Positions 1 through 7,532 of a DNA stretch of 64,000 bases are shown one piece after another. The notes below the pieces were generated by a model. It was not told the origin of the DNA, searched no databases, and saw nothing but the letters and a program-made list of their open reading frames with translations. Source of the stretch: Streptomyces sp. TRM68416 (GTDB lineage Bacteria; Actinomycetota; Actinomycetes; Streptomycetales; Streptomycetaceae); contig NZ_JACVWU010000008.1 of the NCBI RefSeq assembly GCF_014596915.1, positions 124,001 through 188,000 of the forward strand, read 5' to 3'. Within the stretch, counting starts at the first letter, position 1. The number at the start of each line of letters is the position of its first letter. Position numbers and translations under genes: made by a program.

Positions 1-1
1 G

Positions 2-751
2 GCGCAGAACCTCGCCGACATCGCCGCCATGGGCGCCGTACCGACGGCCCTGCTGCTCGGTCTGGTCGTTCCCGCCGAGCTTCCGGTGACCTGGCCGACC
101 GAGCTGATGGACGGCCTGCGCGACGAGTGCCAGGTCGCCGGGGCCGCCGTGGTCGGCGGGGACGTCGTACGCGGCGACTCGATCATGGTGTCGATCACCG
201 CGCTCGGCGACCTGCGCAACCAGGAGCCCGTGACACGCGCCGGCGCACAACCCGGTGACCTCGTCGCGGTCACCGGCTGGCTCGGCTGGTCCGCGGCCGG
301 GTACGCCGTGCTGGCCAGGGGGTTCCGCTCGCCGCGGGCGTTCGTGGAGGCGCACCGGCGCCCGGAACCGCCGTACCACGCGGGACCGGCGGCGGCCGGG
401 CTCGGCGCCACGGCCATGTGCGACGTGAGCGACGGGCTGATCGCCGACCTCGGGCACATCGCCGAGGCCAGCAAGGTCCGTATCGACATCCGGTCCGGCG
501 CGATCGACATCCCGACCCAGATGAACGACATCGGGCAGGCCGTGGGCGTCGACCCCATGCAGTGGGTGCTCACCGGGGGAGAGGACCACGCGATCGTGGC
601 GACCTTCCCGCCGGACGTGAAGCTGCCCGCCCGCTGGAAGGTCATCGGCGAGGTCCTCAACCCCTCGGCGCTGCCCCAGGTGACGGTCGACGGGGCGCCG
701 TGGACCAGCAAGGGCGGCTGGGACCACTTCGGCGGGGACATCGAGTCATGA
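2..751 (+). CDS. thiL: Thiamine-monophosphate kinase, 5' end outside window
   Basis: ThiL phosphorylates thiamine monophosphate to the active cofactor thiamine diphosphate in the cytoplasm. The frame is open from the first bases of the window and reads AQNLADIAAMGA, the typical conserved ThiL/PurM-superfamily segment, so the true start lies upstream. Further family signatures are VVGGDVVRGDS, the CDVSDGLIADLGHIAE segment and the C-terminal LTGGEDHAIVATF. Its stop overlaps the thiD start (ATGA), so the two thiamin genes are translationally coupled. The family assignment is confident; only the length cannot be judged. Confidence 0.95.
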   Translation, partial: AQNLADIAAMGAVPTALLLGLVVPAELPVTWPTELMDGLRDECQVAGAAVVGGDVVRGDSIMVSITALGDLRNQEPVTRAGAQPGDLVAVTGWLGWSAAGYAVLARGFRSPRAFVEAHRRPEPPYHAGPAAAGLGATAMCDVSDGLIADLGHIAEASKVRIDIRSGAIDIPTQMNDIGQAVGVDPMQWVLTGGEDHAIVATFPPDVKLPARWKVIGEVLNPSALPQVTVDGAPWTSKGGWDHFGGDIES

Positions 752-1551
752 GCCTCCCCAGGGTCCTCAGCGTCGCCGGCTCCGACTCCGGCGGCGGCGC
801 GGGCATCCAGGCCGACCTCAAGACGATGCTCGCGCTCGGCGTGCACGGCATGAGCGTCGTCACGGCGGTCACCGCGCAGAACTCCCTCGGCGTGCAGGGC
901 GCTTGGCCGCTGCCGGTGGAGGCGGTGCGGGCCCAGTACCGCAGCGTCGTCGACGACATCGGCGTCCAGGCCGTGAAGACCGGGATGCTCGCCTCGGCCG
1001 AACTCGTCGAGGCGGTGGCCGAGTTGATCGGCGCCACCGACGCGCCGGCGGTCGTCGACCCGGTGGGCGTGTCCAAGCACGGGGACTCCCTGCTGGCCGC
1101 GTCCGCCCTGGACTCCGTACGGACCGGGCTGCTGCCCGTCGCCACGGTCGCCACGCCCAATCTGGACGAGGTGGCCCAACTCACGGGTGTCCGCGTGGAG
1201 TCCGAGGACGACCTGCGGCGGGCGGCGGCGGCCGTGCTGGCGTACGGGCCGCGCTGGGTCGTGATCAAGGGCGGCCATCTCGCCGGGGACGCCGTGGACC
1301 TGCTGACCGACGGCTCCGAGGAACACTGGCTGCGCGCCCCCCGCTACGACAACCGCCACACCCACGGCACCGGCTGCACCCTCGCCTCCGCCATCGCGTC
1401 GCACCTGGCGAAGGGGCTGCCCGTACCCGAGGCGGTGACGGCGGCCAAGGAGTACGTCACCGGAGCCATCGCCGCCGGATTCGCACTCGGCACCGGAATC
1501 GGGCCCGTGGACCACGGCTGGGCCCTCGGGCGGGGTACGCCGGAAGCTTGA
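748..1551 (+). CDS. thiD: Hydroxymethylpyrimidine (phosphate) kinase
   Basis: 267 residues, the usual ThiD length. ThiD phosphorylates hydroxymethylpyrimidine and its phosphate to the pyrophosphate used by thiamin phosphate synthase. Ribokinase-fold motifs are present: N-terminal VLSVAGSDSGGGAGIQADLK, the ATNLDEV-like segment TPNLDEVAQLTG and the C-terminal anion-hole/catalytic segment THGTGCTLASAIA. The ATG at 748 overlaps the thiL stop. A thiamine uptake operon lies at the other end of the window, but the two sets are 60 kb apart and not one operon. Confidence 0.95.
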   Translation: MSLPRVLSVAGSDSGGGAGIQADLKTMLALGVHGMSVVTAVTAQNSLGVQGAWPLPVEAVRAQYRSVVDDIGVQAVKTGMLASAELVEAVAELIGATDAPAVVDPVGVSKHGDSLLAASALDSVRTGLLPVATVATPNLDEVAQLTGVRVESEDDLRRAAAAVLAYGPRWVVIKGGHLAGDAVDLLTDGSEEHWLRAPRYDNRHTHGTGCTLASAIASHLAKGLPVPEAVTAAKEYVTGAIAAGFALGTGIGPVDHGWALGRGTPEA

Positions 1552-1992
1552 TGCCGGTCGCCGATTTCTCGGCGAGCCGCTTGAGGAAGGCGGTCGGCGG
1601 GCGGGAGGCCGGCAGCCGGAGCATGCGCTCCCGGCCCCGGGGCCGCCGCCCGGTCGGCGGCGCGAGGAACGACCCCGTGGTCCGCGCCCGCCAGGACGTA
1701 CGCGGCGACGGCCGCCGCCCCCGTGCACCTGCCGCCCAGGGCGGCGCCGCAGCCGTCGTCCCGGCGGTCGTCGCGACGGTCGCTGCGACGGAGGGCCGGG
1801 TAGCGCGCGGGCGCGGTCCGGGCTGCCGTGGCAGTCACCATCGACGGCGCGGCCGGGCCAGGCGCTCGACAGGGTGGGCGTCCTCGGCCTCGGCAGGGAC
1901 GGCGATGCGGTCGCCTCGGGCGAGGCCTCGACGGACCGGGACGCCGGAGCGCCCGCCCGGAGTCCCGGCCGGTGGACGTGTTCCGCGCATGC
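1552..1992. other. Intergenic stretch without a convincing gene
   Basis: About 440 bases of very GC-rich DNA between thiD and the rpmB terminator. Open frames exist on both strands, but none has a ribosome binding site or a recognisable protein. A minus-strand frame encoding AFLKRLAEKSATGIKLPA just after thiD could be a gene remnant, but nothing firm supports that. Confidence 0.4.
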
Positions 1993-2023
1993 AAAAAGCC
2001 GATCCACACGAAGTGGATCGGCT
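1993..2023 (-). terminator. Rho-independent terminator of rpmB
   Basis: On the minus strand this reads as an 11-bp perfect stem (AGCCGATCCAC / GTGGATCGGCT) with a five-base loop, followed directly by five T. It lies 42 bases after the rpmB stop, so it should end the rpmB transcript. Confidence 0.85.
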
Positions 2024-2064
2024 CGATGCAGCGAACCAGCAGTGGCCGCGCGCTTAGCTGTGCG

Positions 2065-2250
2065 TCAGCGCGAGACCTTGCCGGCCTTGATGCACGAGGT
2101 GCAAGCGTTCACGCGCTTCGGCGTCCCGCCGACCACGGTACGGACGCGCTGGATGTTCGGGTTCCAGCGACGGGACGTACGGCGGTGCGAAAACGAGATG
2201 TTGTTGCCGAAGCCCGGCCCCTTGCCGCAGACGTCGCAGTTGGCAGCCAC
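2065..2250 (-). CDS. rpmB: 50S ribosomal protein L28, zinc-binding form
   Basis: 61 residues from a GTG start, full length for bacterial L28. The sequence begins MAANCDVCGKGPGFGNNISF and carries SHRRTSRRWNPN, the typical rRNA-binding core. Two CxxC pairs (CDVC near residue 5 and CTSC near residue 50) mark it as the zinc-containing C+ paralogue. Streptomyces often also carry a zinc-free copy under Zur control elsewhere; this copy is presumably the housekeeping one. It diverges from the FakA-like gene, the same neighbourhood as rpmB-yloU-yloV-recG in Bacillus. A strong terminator follows. Confidence 0.96.
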   Translation of the reverse strand: MAANCDVCGKGPGFGNNISFSHRRTSRRWNPNIQRVRTVVGGTPKRVNACTSCIKAGKVSR

Positions 2251-2287
2251 GGGTCACTCCAAAGACTTCAGATGCACTTACGGATAA

Positions 2288-2359
2288 TCCCGGCATGCCG
2301 GGATCGAGATCTAAGATCTGAGTGGCGCTGCCAGGGGAACGGCCCGATCTGGATCGGGC
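2288..2359. promoter_or_regulatory. Two perfect palindromes in the rpmB/fakA-like divergent region
   Basis: The 249-base divergent region holds a perfect 16-base palindrome (TCCCGGCATGCCGGGA, 2288-2303) and a second inverted repeat, GCCCGATC-TG-GATCGGGC (2342-2359). They sit in the rpmB leader on the minus strand and upstream of the FakA-like gene on the plus strand. They could be operators or leader hairpins; no regulator is identified. Confidence 0.4.
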
Positions 2360-2499
2360 AACCGGAGCAGCATACAACGGCTGCGCCAGTAGAACGAAAC
2401 TACCATGGCTGCTCAGGGGCCCGCTCCCGGCCCTCTTCCGGTGCACACCGTCCCTGGGTCTACGCTGCGTCCCACGTCCAGCAGCTCAAGGAGGCGCAG

Positions 2500-4152
2500 G
2501 TGGCGCAGGTGCCGCAGACATTCTTCGATGCTCTCGCGGTGCGCACCTGGTGCGGTCTCGCGCTGGAGGCGCTCGGTCGCGCGCGCGAGGAGATCGACGC
2601 GATCAACGTCTACCCCGTGGCCGACGGTGACACCGGCACCAACCTGTATCTCACGGTGGAGTCCGCTGCGGCCGCCGTCGACGCGGTGTTCGTCGGCCAC
2701 GAGGCGGGCTCCGAGGGCTCCGCGCCCTCGCTGGCCGACGCCGTACGGGCGATGGCGCACGGGGCCCTCATAGGGGCGCGCGGCAACTCCGGGACGATCC
2801 TGGCGCAGCTGCTGCGCGGCATGGCCCAGGTGCTCGCCGCCGACGGTGACACGGCTCACGCGGACGCCACCGGGCTCCGGCTCGCCCTGCGGCACGCCGC
2901 CGACTCCGCCCGCCAGGCCGTGGCCCACCCCGTCGAGGGCACGGTCCTCACCGTCGCCTCGGCGGCGGCCGACGCGGCCGGCGGGGCCGAGGGCGACTGC
3001 GGGGCCGTCGTCCGGGCCGCCTACGAGGGCGCGCGTGCCGCCCTCGCCGCGACCCCGCACCAGCTCGCCGTCCTGGAACGCGCCGGGGTGGTCGACGCCG
3101 GGGGGCGCGGGCTGGTCACGGTCCTCGCGGCCCTGGTGGAGACGTTCACCGGCGAGACGCCGACGGTCACGAGGGCCCACACGCGCGTGGTCGTCGACAG
3201 TCCCGGCGACTGCGCCCCCGCGCCGGACGGCGGACCCGCCTTCGAGGTGATCTACCTCCTGGACGCCGAGGACGCGGCCGTCGCACGGCTGCGCGAGCGG
3301 CTCGACTCCCTCGGTGACTCACTGGTGGTGGTCGGCGGCGACGGCCTGTGGAACGTCCATGTCCACGTCGACGACGCTGGCGCCGCCGTGGAGGCGGGCG
3401 TCGAGGCCGGCCGGCCGCACCGCATCCGCATCACCCACTTCGGCGTCGGCGACGTGCACACCACCGGCGCGCGGCCGCCCCGGGAGCGCGTCCAGCGCGC
3501 CGTCGTCGCCGTCGTACCCGGACCGGGGCTGGCCGGGCTGTACACCGAGGCCGGCGCCACCACCGTGCTCGCGCGCCCCGGGGAGCCGCCCGCGAGCGGG
3601 GAACTCGTCGAGGCGGTACGGCGGGCCCACGCGCGCGAGGTCGTGCTGCTGCCCAACGACGCCGACCTGCGGCACACCGCCGCCGCGGCCGCCGAACAGG
3701 CCCGCACGGAAGGCATCCGCGTGGCCCTCATCCCGACGCGCTCCGCGGTCCAGGGCATCGCGGCGCTCGCCGTGCACGAGCCGGAGCGGCGCTTCGACGA
3801 GGACGTCGTGTCCATGACCTCGGCGGCGGGCGCCACCCGCTACGCCGAGGTCGCCGTCGCCGAACGCCAGTCCTGGACCATGGCCGGCATCTGCCAGGCC
3901 GGAGACGTCCTCGGCCTCATCGACGGCGACGTGGCCGTGATCGGCGCGGACGTCACCGCCACCGCCGAGACCGTCCTTGACCGCATGCTCGCCGCCGGCG
4001 GCGAACTCGTCACCCTCGTCCTCGGCGACGACGCCCCCGACGACATCGCCCCCCACCTCGAAGCCCGGGTACGCGAGTCGTACCTCGCCGTGGACACGGT
4101 CGTCTACCGGGGCGGCCGCCAAGGCGCGCTGCTGCTCATCGGGGTGGAATAG
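2500..4152 (+). CDS. DAK2/DhaL-domain kinase, FakA (YloV)-like
   Basis: 550 residues, in the FakA/YloV length range. FakA proteins phosphorylate fatty acids held by DegV/FakB partners so that exogenous fatty acids enter phospholipid synthesis. The N-terminal DhaL domain shows the nucleotide/metal site NVYPVADGDTGTNL (about residues 34-47) and GARGNSGTILAQLLRG (about 92-107). The rest matches the FakA middle and C-terminal regions, ending VDTVVYRGGRQGALLLIGVE. The GTG at 2500 follows AAGGAGG at good spacing; GTG at 2509 is an alternative. No FakB gene is nearby, so the fatty acid substrate is inferred from family and from the rpmB-recG neighbourhood. Confidence 0.85.
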   Translation: MAQVPQTFFDALAVRTWCGLALEALGRAREEIDAINVYPVADGDTGTNLYLTVESAAAAVDAVFVGHEAGSEGSAPSLADAVRAMAHGALIGARGNSGTILAQLLRGMAQVLAADGDTAHADATGLRLALRHAADSARQAVAHPVEGTVLTVASAAADAAGGAEGDCGAVVRAAYEGARAALAATPHQLAVLERAGVVDAGGRGLVTVLAALVETFTGETPTVTRAHTRVVVDSPGDCAPAPDGGPAFEVIYLLDAEDAAVARLRERLDSLGDSLVVVGGDGLWNVHVHVDDAGAAVEAGVEAGRPHRIRITHFGVGDVHTTGARPPRERVQRAVVAVVPGPGLAGLYTEAGATTVLARPGEPPASGELVEAVRRAHAREVVLLPNDADLRHTAAAAAEQARTEGIRVALIPTRSAVQGIAALAVHEPERRFDEDVVSMTSAAGATRYAEVAVAERQSWTMAGICQAGDVLGLIDGDVAVIGADVTATAETVLDRMLAAGGELVTLVLGDDAPDDIAPHLEARVRESYLAVDTVVYRGGRQGALLLIGVE

Positions 4153-4175
4153 GGCGCCGGGCGGGGGCGGTACGC

Positions 4176-4712
4176 CTCGACCGCCCCACTGCCGCTCCGC
4201 CTCCGCCGCCGCTCGCCGCGCCTGCGCCGCCCTGTCTTTGTCGGCCGCGAGCCCCGCGCGCGTGCCGCTGGCTCTGTCGGCGGGCAGGGGGCGGCGCCCG
4301 GGCTCGTCGGTGGGGCGGGGGCGTTCGTCCTCGTTGGCGCGGCTGCGGTTCCGCCTCTGTCTGTCGGTTCCGTGCAGCTCTGCCTTCGTAGGCCGTGGGC
4401 CACACGCGCGTGTGTGTGCCGCCGGCTCTGCCCGTTGGCGCGGGGTGCTGGAGTTCGTCGGTGTGGTGTGGGCAATCCTCCCAGGCCACCCCGCTGCTGC
4501 TCCGCCTCCGCCTGCCGGTCCCGCGCCGCTCTGCCCTCGTAGGCCGTGAGCCCGCACGCGTGCGGGCGGGCTCCGGTCGTGTCGGTGCCTCGGGGTCAGT
4601 CCTCCTCGACCACCCCGAGGAGCTGCTCCGCCTCCGCTCGGCGTTCCTGTGCCGCCCCGTCCTCGTCGGACACACCCTCGTAGGCCGCGAGCACCGCACG
4701 CGCGCGTGCCGC
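4176..4712. repeat. Four degenerate tandem copies of the TPR gene 3' end
   Basis: The last part of the minus-strand TPR gene (about 4605-4712) is repeated three times beyond its stop, at about 4476-4570, 4325-4430 and 4176-4270. Anchors shared by copies are TCGTAGGCCG (4678, 4537, 4386; degraded to TTGTCGGCCG at 4238), the CTCCGCCTCCG tract and the following GCACGCG-type tract. The spacing is 141-151 bases. The outer copies contain many changes and no gene; they look like decaying duplications of the C-terminal coding end. Copy edges are approximate. Confidence 0.6.
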
Positions 4713-7532
4713 CGCTTCCGTGGGGCGGCCCAGGTCGGCCGCCAGCCAGCCCGCGGCGAGTTCGGCGCCGGTGCGGGCGTCCCGGGCGTCGTCGCCGAGG
4801 CCGGCGAAGACGGCGACTGCTTCTGCCATGCGGGACAGGGCCTCGTCCAGGGCGGTCCGGATCGAGTCGTCCTCGTCGTCCTCGGCCGCGGAGCGGGCGA
4901 GGAGGTCACCGAACTGCCGGTGGGTGTGCCCGAGCTCGGCGGTGAGCCGGGCGCGCGTCTCGTCGTCGGGCGCCGCGTCCAGCGCCTCCGCGCACTCCTG
5001 GACGGCCTCCGTCATCAACTCCCGCGCGCGGTCCGCGCCGTCGCCCTCCTCCGCGCGCAGCGCCAGCCACGCGCGGGCGCGCAGGGAGCGGACGAGGCCC
5101 TGGACGTTGCCGAGCGAGCGCCACAGGTCGCCCGCGCGCGCATACGCCCGGTCCGCCTCCGCCTCCAGCCCGGCCTGCCCGAGCGACTCGGCCGCGAGGT
5201 GGGCGAGCGTGGCGTGGTCGTGCTGCTCCGGCCAGTGCCGGGCGATCTCGGCCGCCCGGAGCCGGCATTCGGCGGCCTCCCGGTGCTCGCCGAGCTCGCT
5301 CAGACAGTCGCCGAGCCACCACTGCGTCTGGACCACCGCACCGTCGCCGTGCGTCTCCGCGGACAGCTCGGTGAGCGCCGACTCCAGCACCTCCGCCGCC
5401 TCGGCCCAGCGCCCCTGACGCAGCAGGAACCCGCCGAGCTGATGCCGCGCCCAGGCGCCGAGCGTCGGGCCCTCACCGGCCTCGTCGGCCCAGTGCGCCG
5501 CCTCCAGGGCGTGCTCGGCGGCCTCCTCGGCCAGACCCCGGCCGCCGAGCAGCTCGGCGAGCTGGAGATGCAGCTGGGCCAGCCCCGGCGGCTCCAGATG
5601 CGGCCCGCCGTGCTCCAGGGCGGCCCGCAGGGCACGCTCGGCCTCCGCCGTGTCACCGAGGTGGTGCGCGAGGCCGGCCACCCGGGCCTCGTACTCCACC
5701 GCGAACCACGGCAGCCCCGCCCCGACGAACGCCGCCGCCGCGCGCGCGAACAGCTCCGCCGCCGTCGCCACCTCCCCCGCGAGGGCCGCCAGCTCCGCGT
5801 GCATCGCCTGCGCCTCGGCGGCCCGGGAGGCGAGCCGTACGTCGTCCCCGGTGTGCCCCTCGACGAGCGCGAGCACCTCCCGTGCGGCCGCCTCGGCGGC
5901 AGCCACGACCGCCGGATCCAGCGGTTCGTCCGCCTCGTGCACCCGCCGCATGAGCACCCGCGCCCGCCCCATCAGCACGGCCGCCGTCTGCCGCAGACCG
6001 GTGGCGTCCTCGGCGTACAGCGCGAGGATCTCGTCGTAGGGCCCGGCGACCGCGGCGAGCGCCTCCTCCACCCGGCCGGTGAGCGCGCGGACGTACGCCG
6101 CACGCGTGCGTGCCGCCAGCGACTCGCCGGGGTCGCCCGCCTGCGCGTACAGCTCCGCGGCCCGCTCGAACAGCTCGACGCCCTCGGGACCGAGTTCCAT
6201 CGCCCGGTGGTCGGCGATCTCCGCGCGGTCACGGACGTCCAGCTCGACGCCCTCGGCCGCCCGCGCGACCGCGGCCCACGCCTCGACGGCCTGGGGCTGC
6301 AACGTGTCCGACAGCCGCCGGGCCGTGGCCAGCAGCGTCGACAGATCGGCCTCCACGGGCTCATCCTGCGCCGGAACCGCCGCCACGGGAACAGCGGCTG
6401 TCGCCGCACGCGCCGAGCGCACGCCGAGCGGCAGCCGCTCCACCAACGGCTCCTGCGCCATACGCGCGCGTGCCCGCTCGCTGATGTGCGAGGTGCCGTT
6501 GCGCCGGTCGAAGCGCGCGGCGAGACCCAGGGCCTCCGTACGCGCGTGGGCGGCCAGTTCCCGCGCGGTCCACGCCCGGCCCGCCGGCCCCGGCACCCGC
6601 TGCTCGCCGAGCCCGAGCCCGGTCAGCCGCTCCATGAGCAGTGCCACCACGGACAGGAACTCAAGACCGCTGCGCGGATGCCCGGTGTCGGTGAAGTACG
6701 CGGGCCGCTCCGCGAGCAGCTCCAGGCCGCGCGCCTCGTTGCCGGTCAGCGCGCAGAACTCGACGTGGTCGGCGTAGGCGCCACGCATGCTCTCCATGGC
6801 CCGCACCAGCCGGAAACCCCGCAGGTGGTGGGCGCGAGCCTCGTCCACGCGGCCCAGCCGCAGCAGGGGCGCGAGCGAGGAGGCGAGCGTCGTGTGCGGC
6901 TCGTGGGCGCAGGTGAACTCGCCCTCCAGGACCGGCCGCCACAGCTCCAGCGCCCGCTCGTCCCGCCCCCGCTCCGCCTGCCACGAGCCCTGCGCCTGCA
7001 GCTCGCACGCGTGGCAGTCCGCCATGCTGTCCCGGTCCGCGGCCAGCCAGGCGGCATACGCGCGCTCGGCCCGCTCGACGTCCCCCACATGCGCGGCCAC
7101 GCTGAACTCCGCCGACCGCACCGCCCGTTCGGAATGCCCGGCCAGCCGGTAGCGGTGCTCCATCTCGCCGAGCCACTTCTCCACGGAGGCCAGCGGAATG
7201 TGCGGCTGGTCGAGCATGCCGGACGACATCCACTTGAACACCCAGTGCAGGGTGTGCGCCTCGTACGCGTCGAAGTCCTCGGGCCGCTCGTCCCACATGC
7301 GCAGCAGGCGCGCGAAGGGCACGAACATCCGGTCCTTCTCGGAGCTGTAGTTGTAGACCTTCAGCTGGTGCCCGAGCGCCTCGATCACGGCGAGCGGCAC
7401 GTTCAGCCGCTCGGCCTCGGCGAGCAGCCGCTCCGCGCGCGCGTTGCGGGCCGGGCCCTCCGGCTGCTCGGCGTTCTCCGCCATCGCCCGGCGCAGCGCG
7501 TCGAAGTCCGTGATCCCGTCGGTCCCGCTCAT
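4596..7532 (-). CDS. Large tetratricopeptide-repeat protein coupled to Hsp90-like gene
   Basis: 978 residues from ATG 7532, preceded by a GAGGAGGG ribosome binding site. The protein is almost entirely helical and rich in Ala, Glu, Arg and Leu; repeated units of the type A-x-x-L-x-x-G-x-x-x-E-A are visible throughout, with clear TPR-like stretches such as ALEHGGPHLEPPGLAQLHLQ. There is no signal peptide or membrane segment, so it is cytoplasmic. Its ATG overlaps the stop of the upstream Hsp90-family gene (ATGA), which argues that the two proteins are made together and may act as chaperone and TPR partner. The partner role is inference. The 3' end is repeated downstream in degenerate form. Confidence 0.85.
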   Translation of the reverse strand: MSGTDGITDFDALRRAMAENAEQPEGPARNARAERLLAEAERLNVPLAVIEALGHQLKVYNYSSEKDRMFVPFARLLRMWDERPEDFDAYEAHTLHWVFKWMSSGMLDQPHIPLASVEKWLGEMEHRYRLAGHSERAVRSAEFSVAAHVGDVERAERAYAAWLAADRDSMADCHACELQAQGSWQAERGRDERALELWRPVLEGEFTCAHEPHTTLASSLAPLLRLGRVDEARAHHLRGFRLVRAMESMRGAYADHVEFCALTGNEARGLELLAERPAYFTDTGHPRSGLEFLSVVALLMERLTGLGLGEQRVPGPAGRAWTARELAAHARTEALGLAARFDRRNGTSHISERARARMAQEPLVERLPLGVRSARAATAAVPVAAVPAQDEPVEADLSTLLATARRLSDTLQPQAVEAWAAVARAAEGVELDVRDRAEIADHRAMELGPEGVELFERAAELYAQAGDPGESLAARTRAAYVRALTGRVEEALAAVAGPYDEILALYAEDATGLRQTAAVLMGRARVLMRRVHEADEPLDPAVVAAAEAAAREVLALVEGHTGDDVRLASRAAEAQAMHAELAALAGEVATAAELFARAAAAFVGAGLPWFAVEYEARVAGLAHHLGDTAEAERALRAALEHGGPHLEPPGLAQLHLQLAELLGGRGLAEEAAEHALEAAHWADEAGEGPTLGAWARHQLGGFLLRQGRWAEAAEVLESALTELSAETHGDGAVVQTQWWLGDCLSELGEHREAAECRLRAAEIARHWPEQHDHATLAHLAAESLGQAGLEAEADRAYARAGDLWRSLGNVQGLVRSLRARAWLALRAEEGDGADRARELMTEAVQECAEALDAAPDDETRARLTAELGHTHRQFGDLLARSAAEDDEDDSIRTALDEALSRMAEAVAVFAGLGDDARDARTGAELAAGWLAADLGRPTEAAARARAVLAAYEGVSDEDGAAQERRAEAEQLLGVVEED

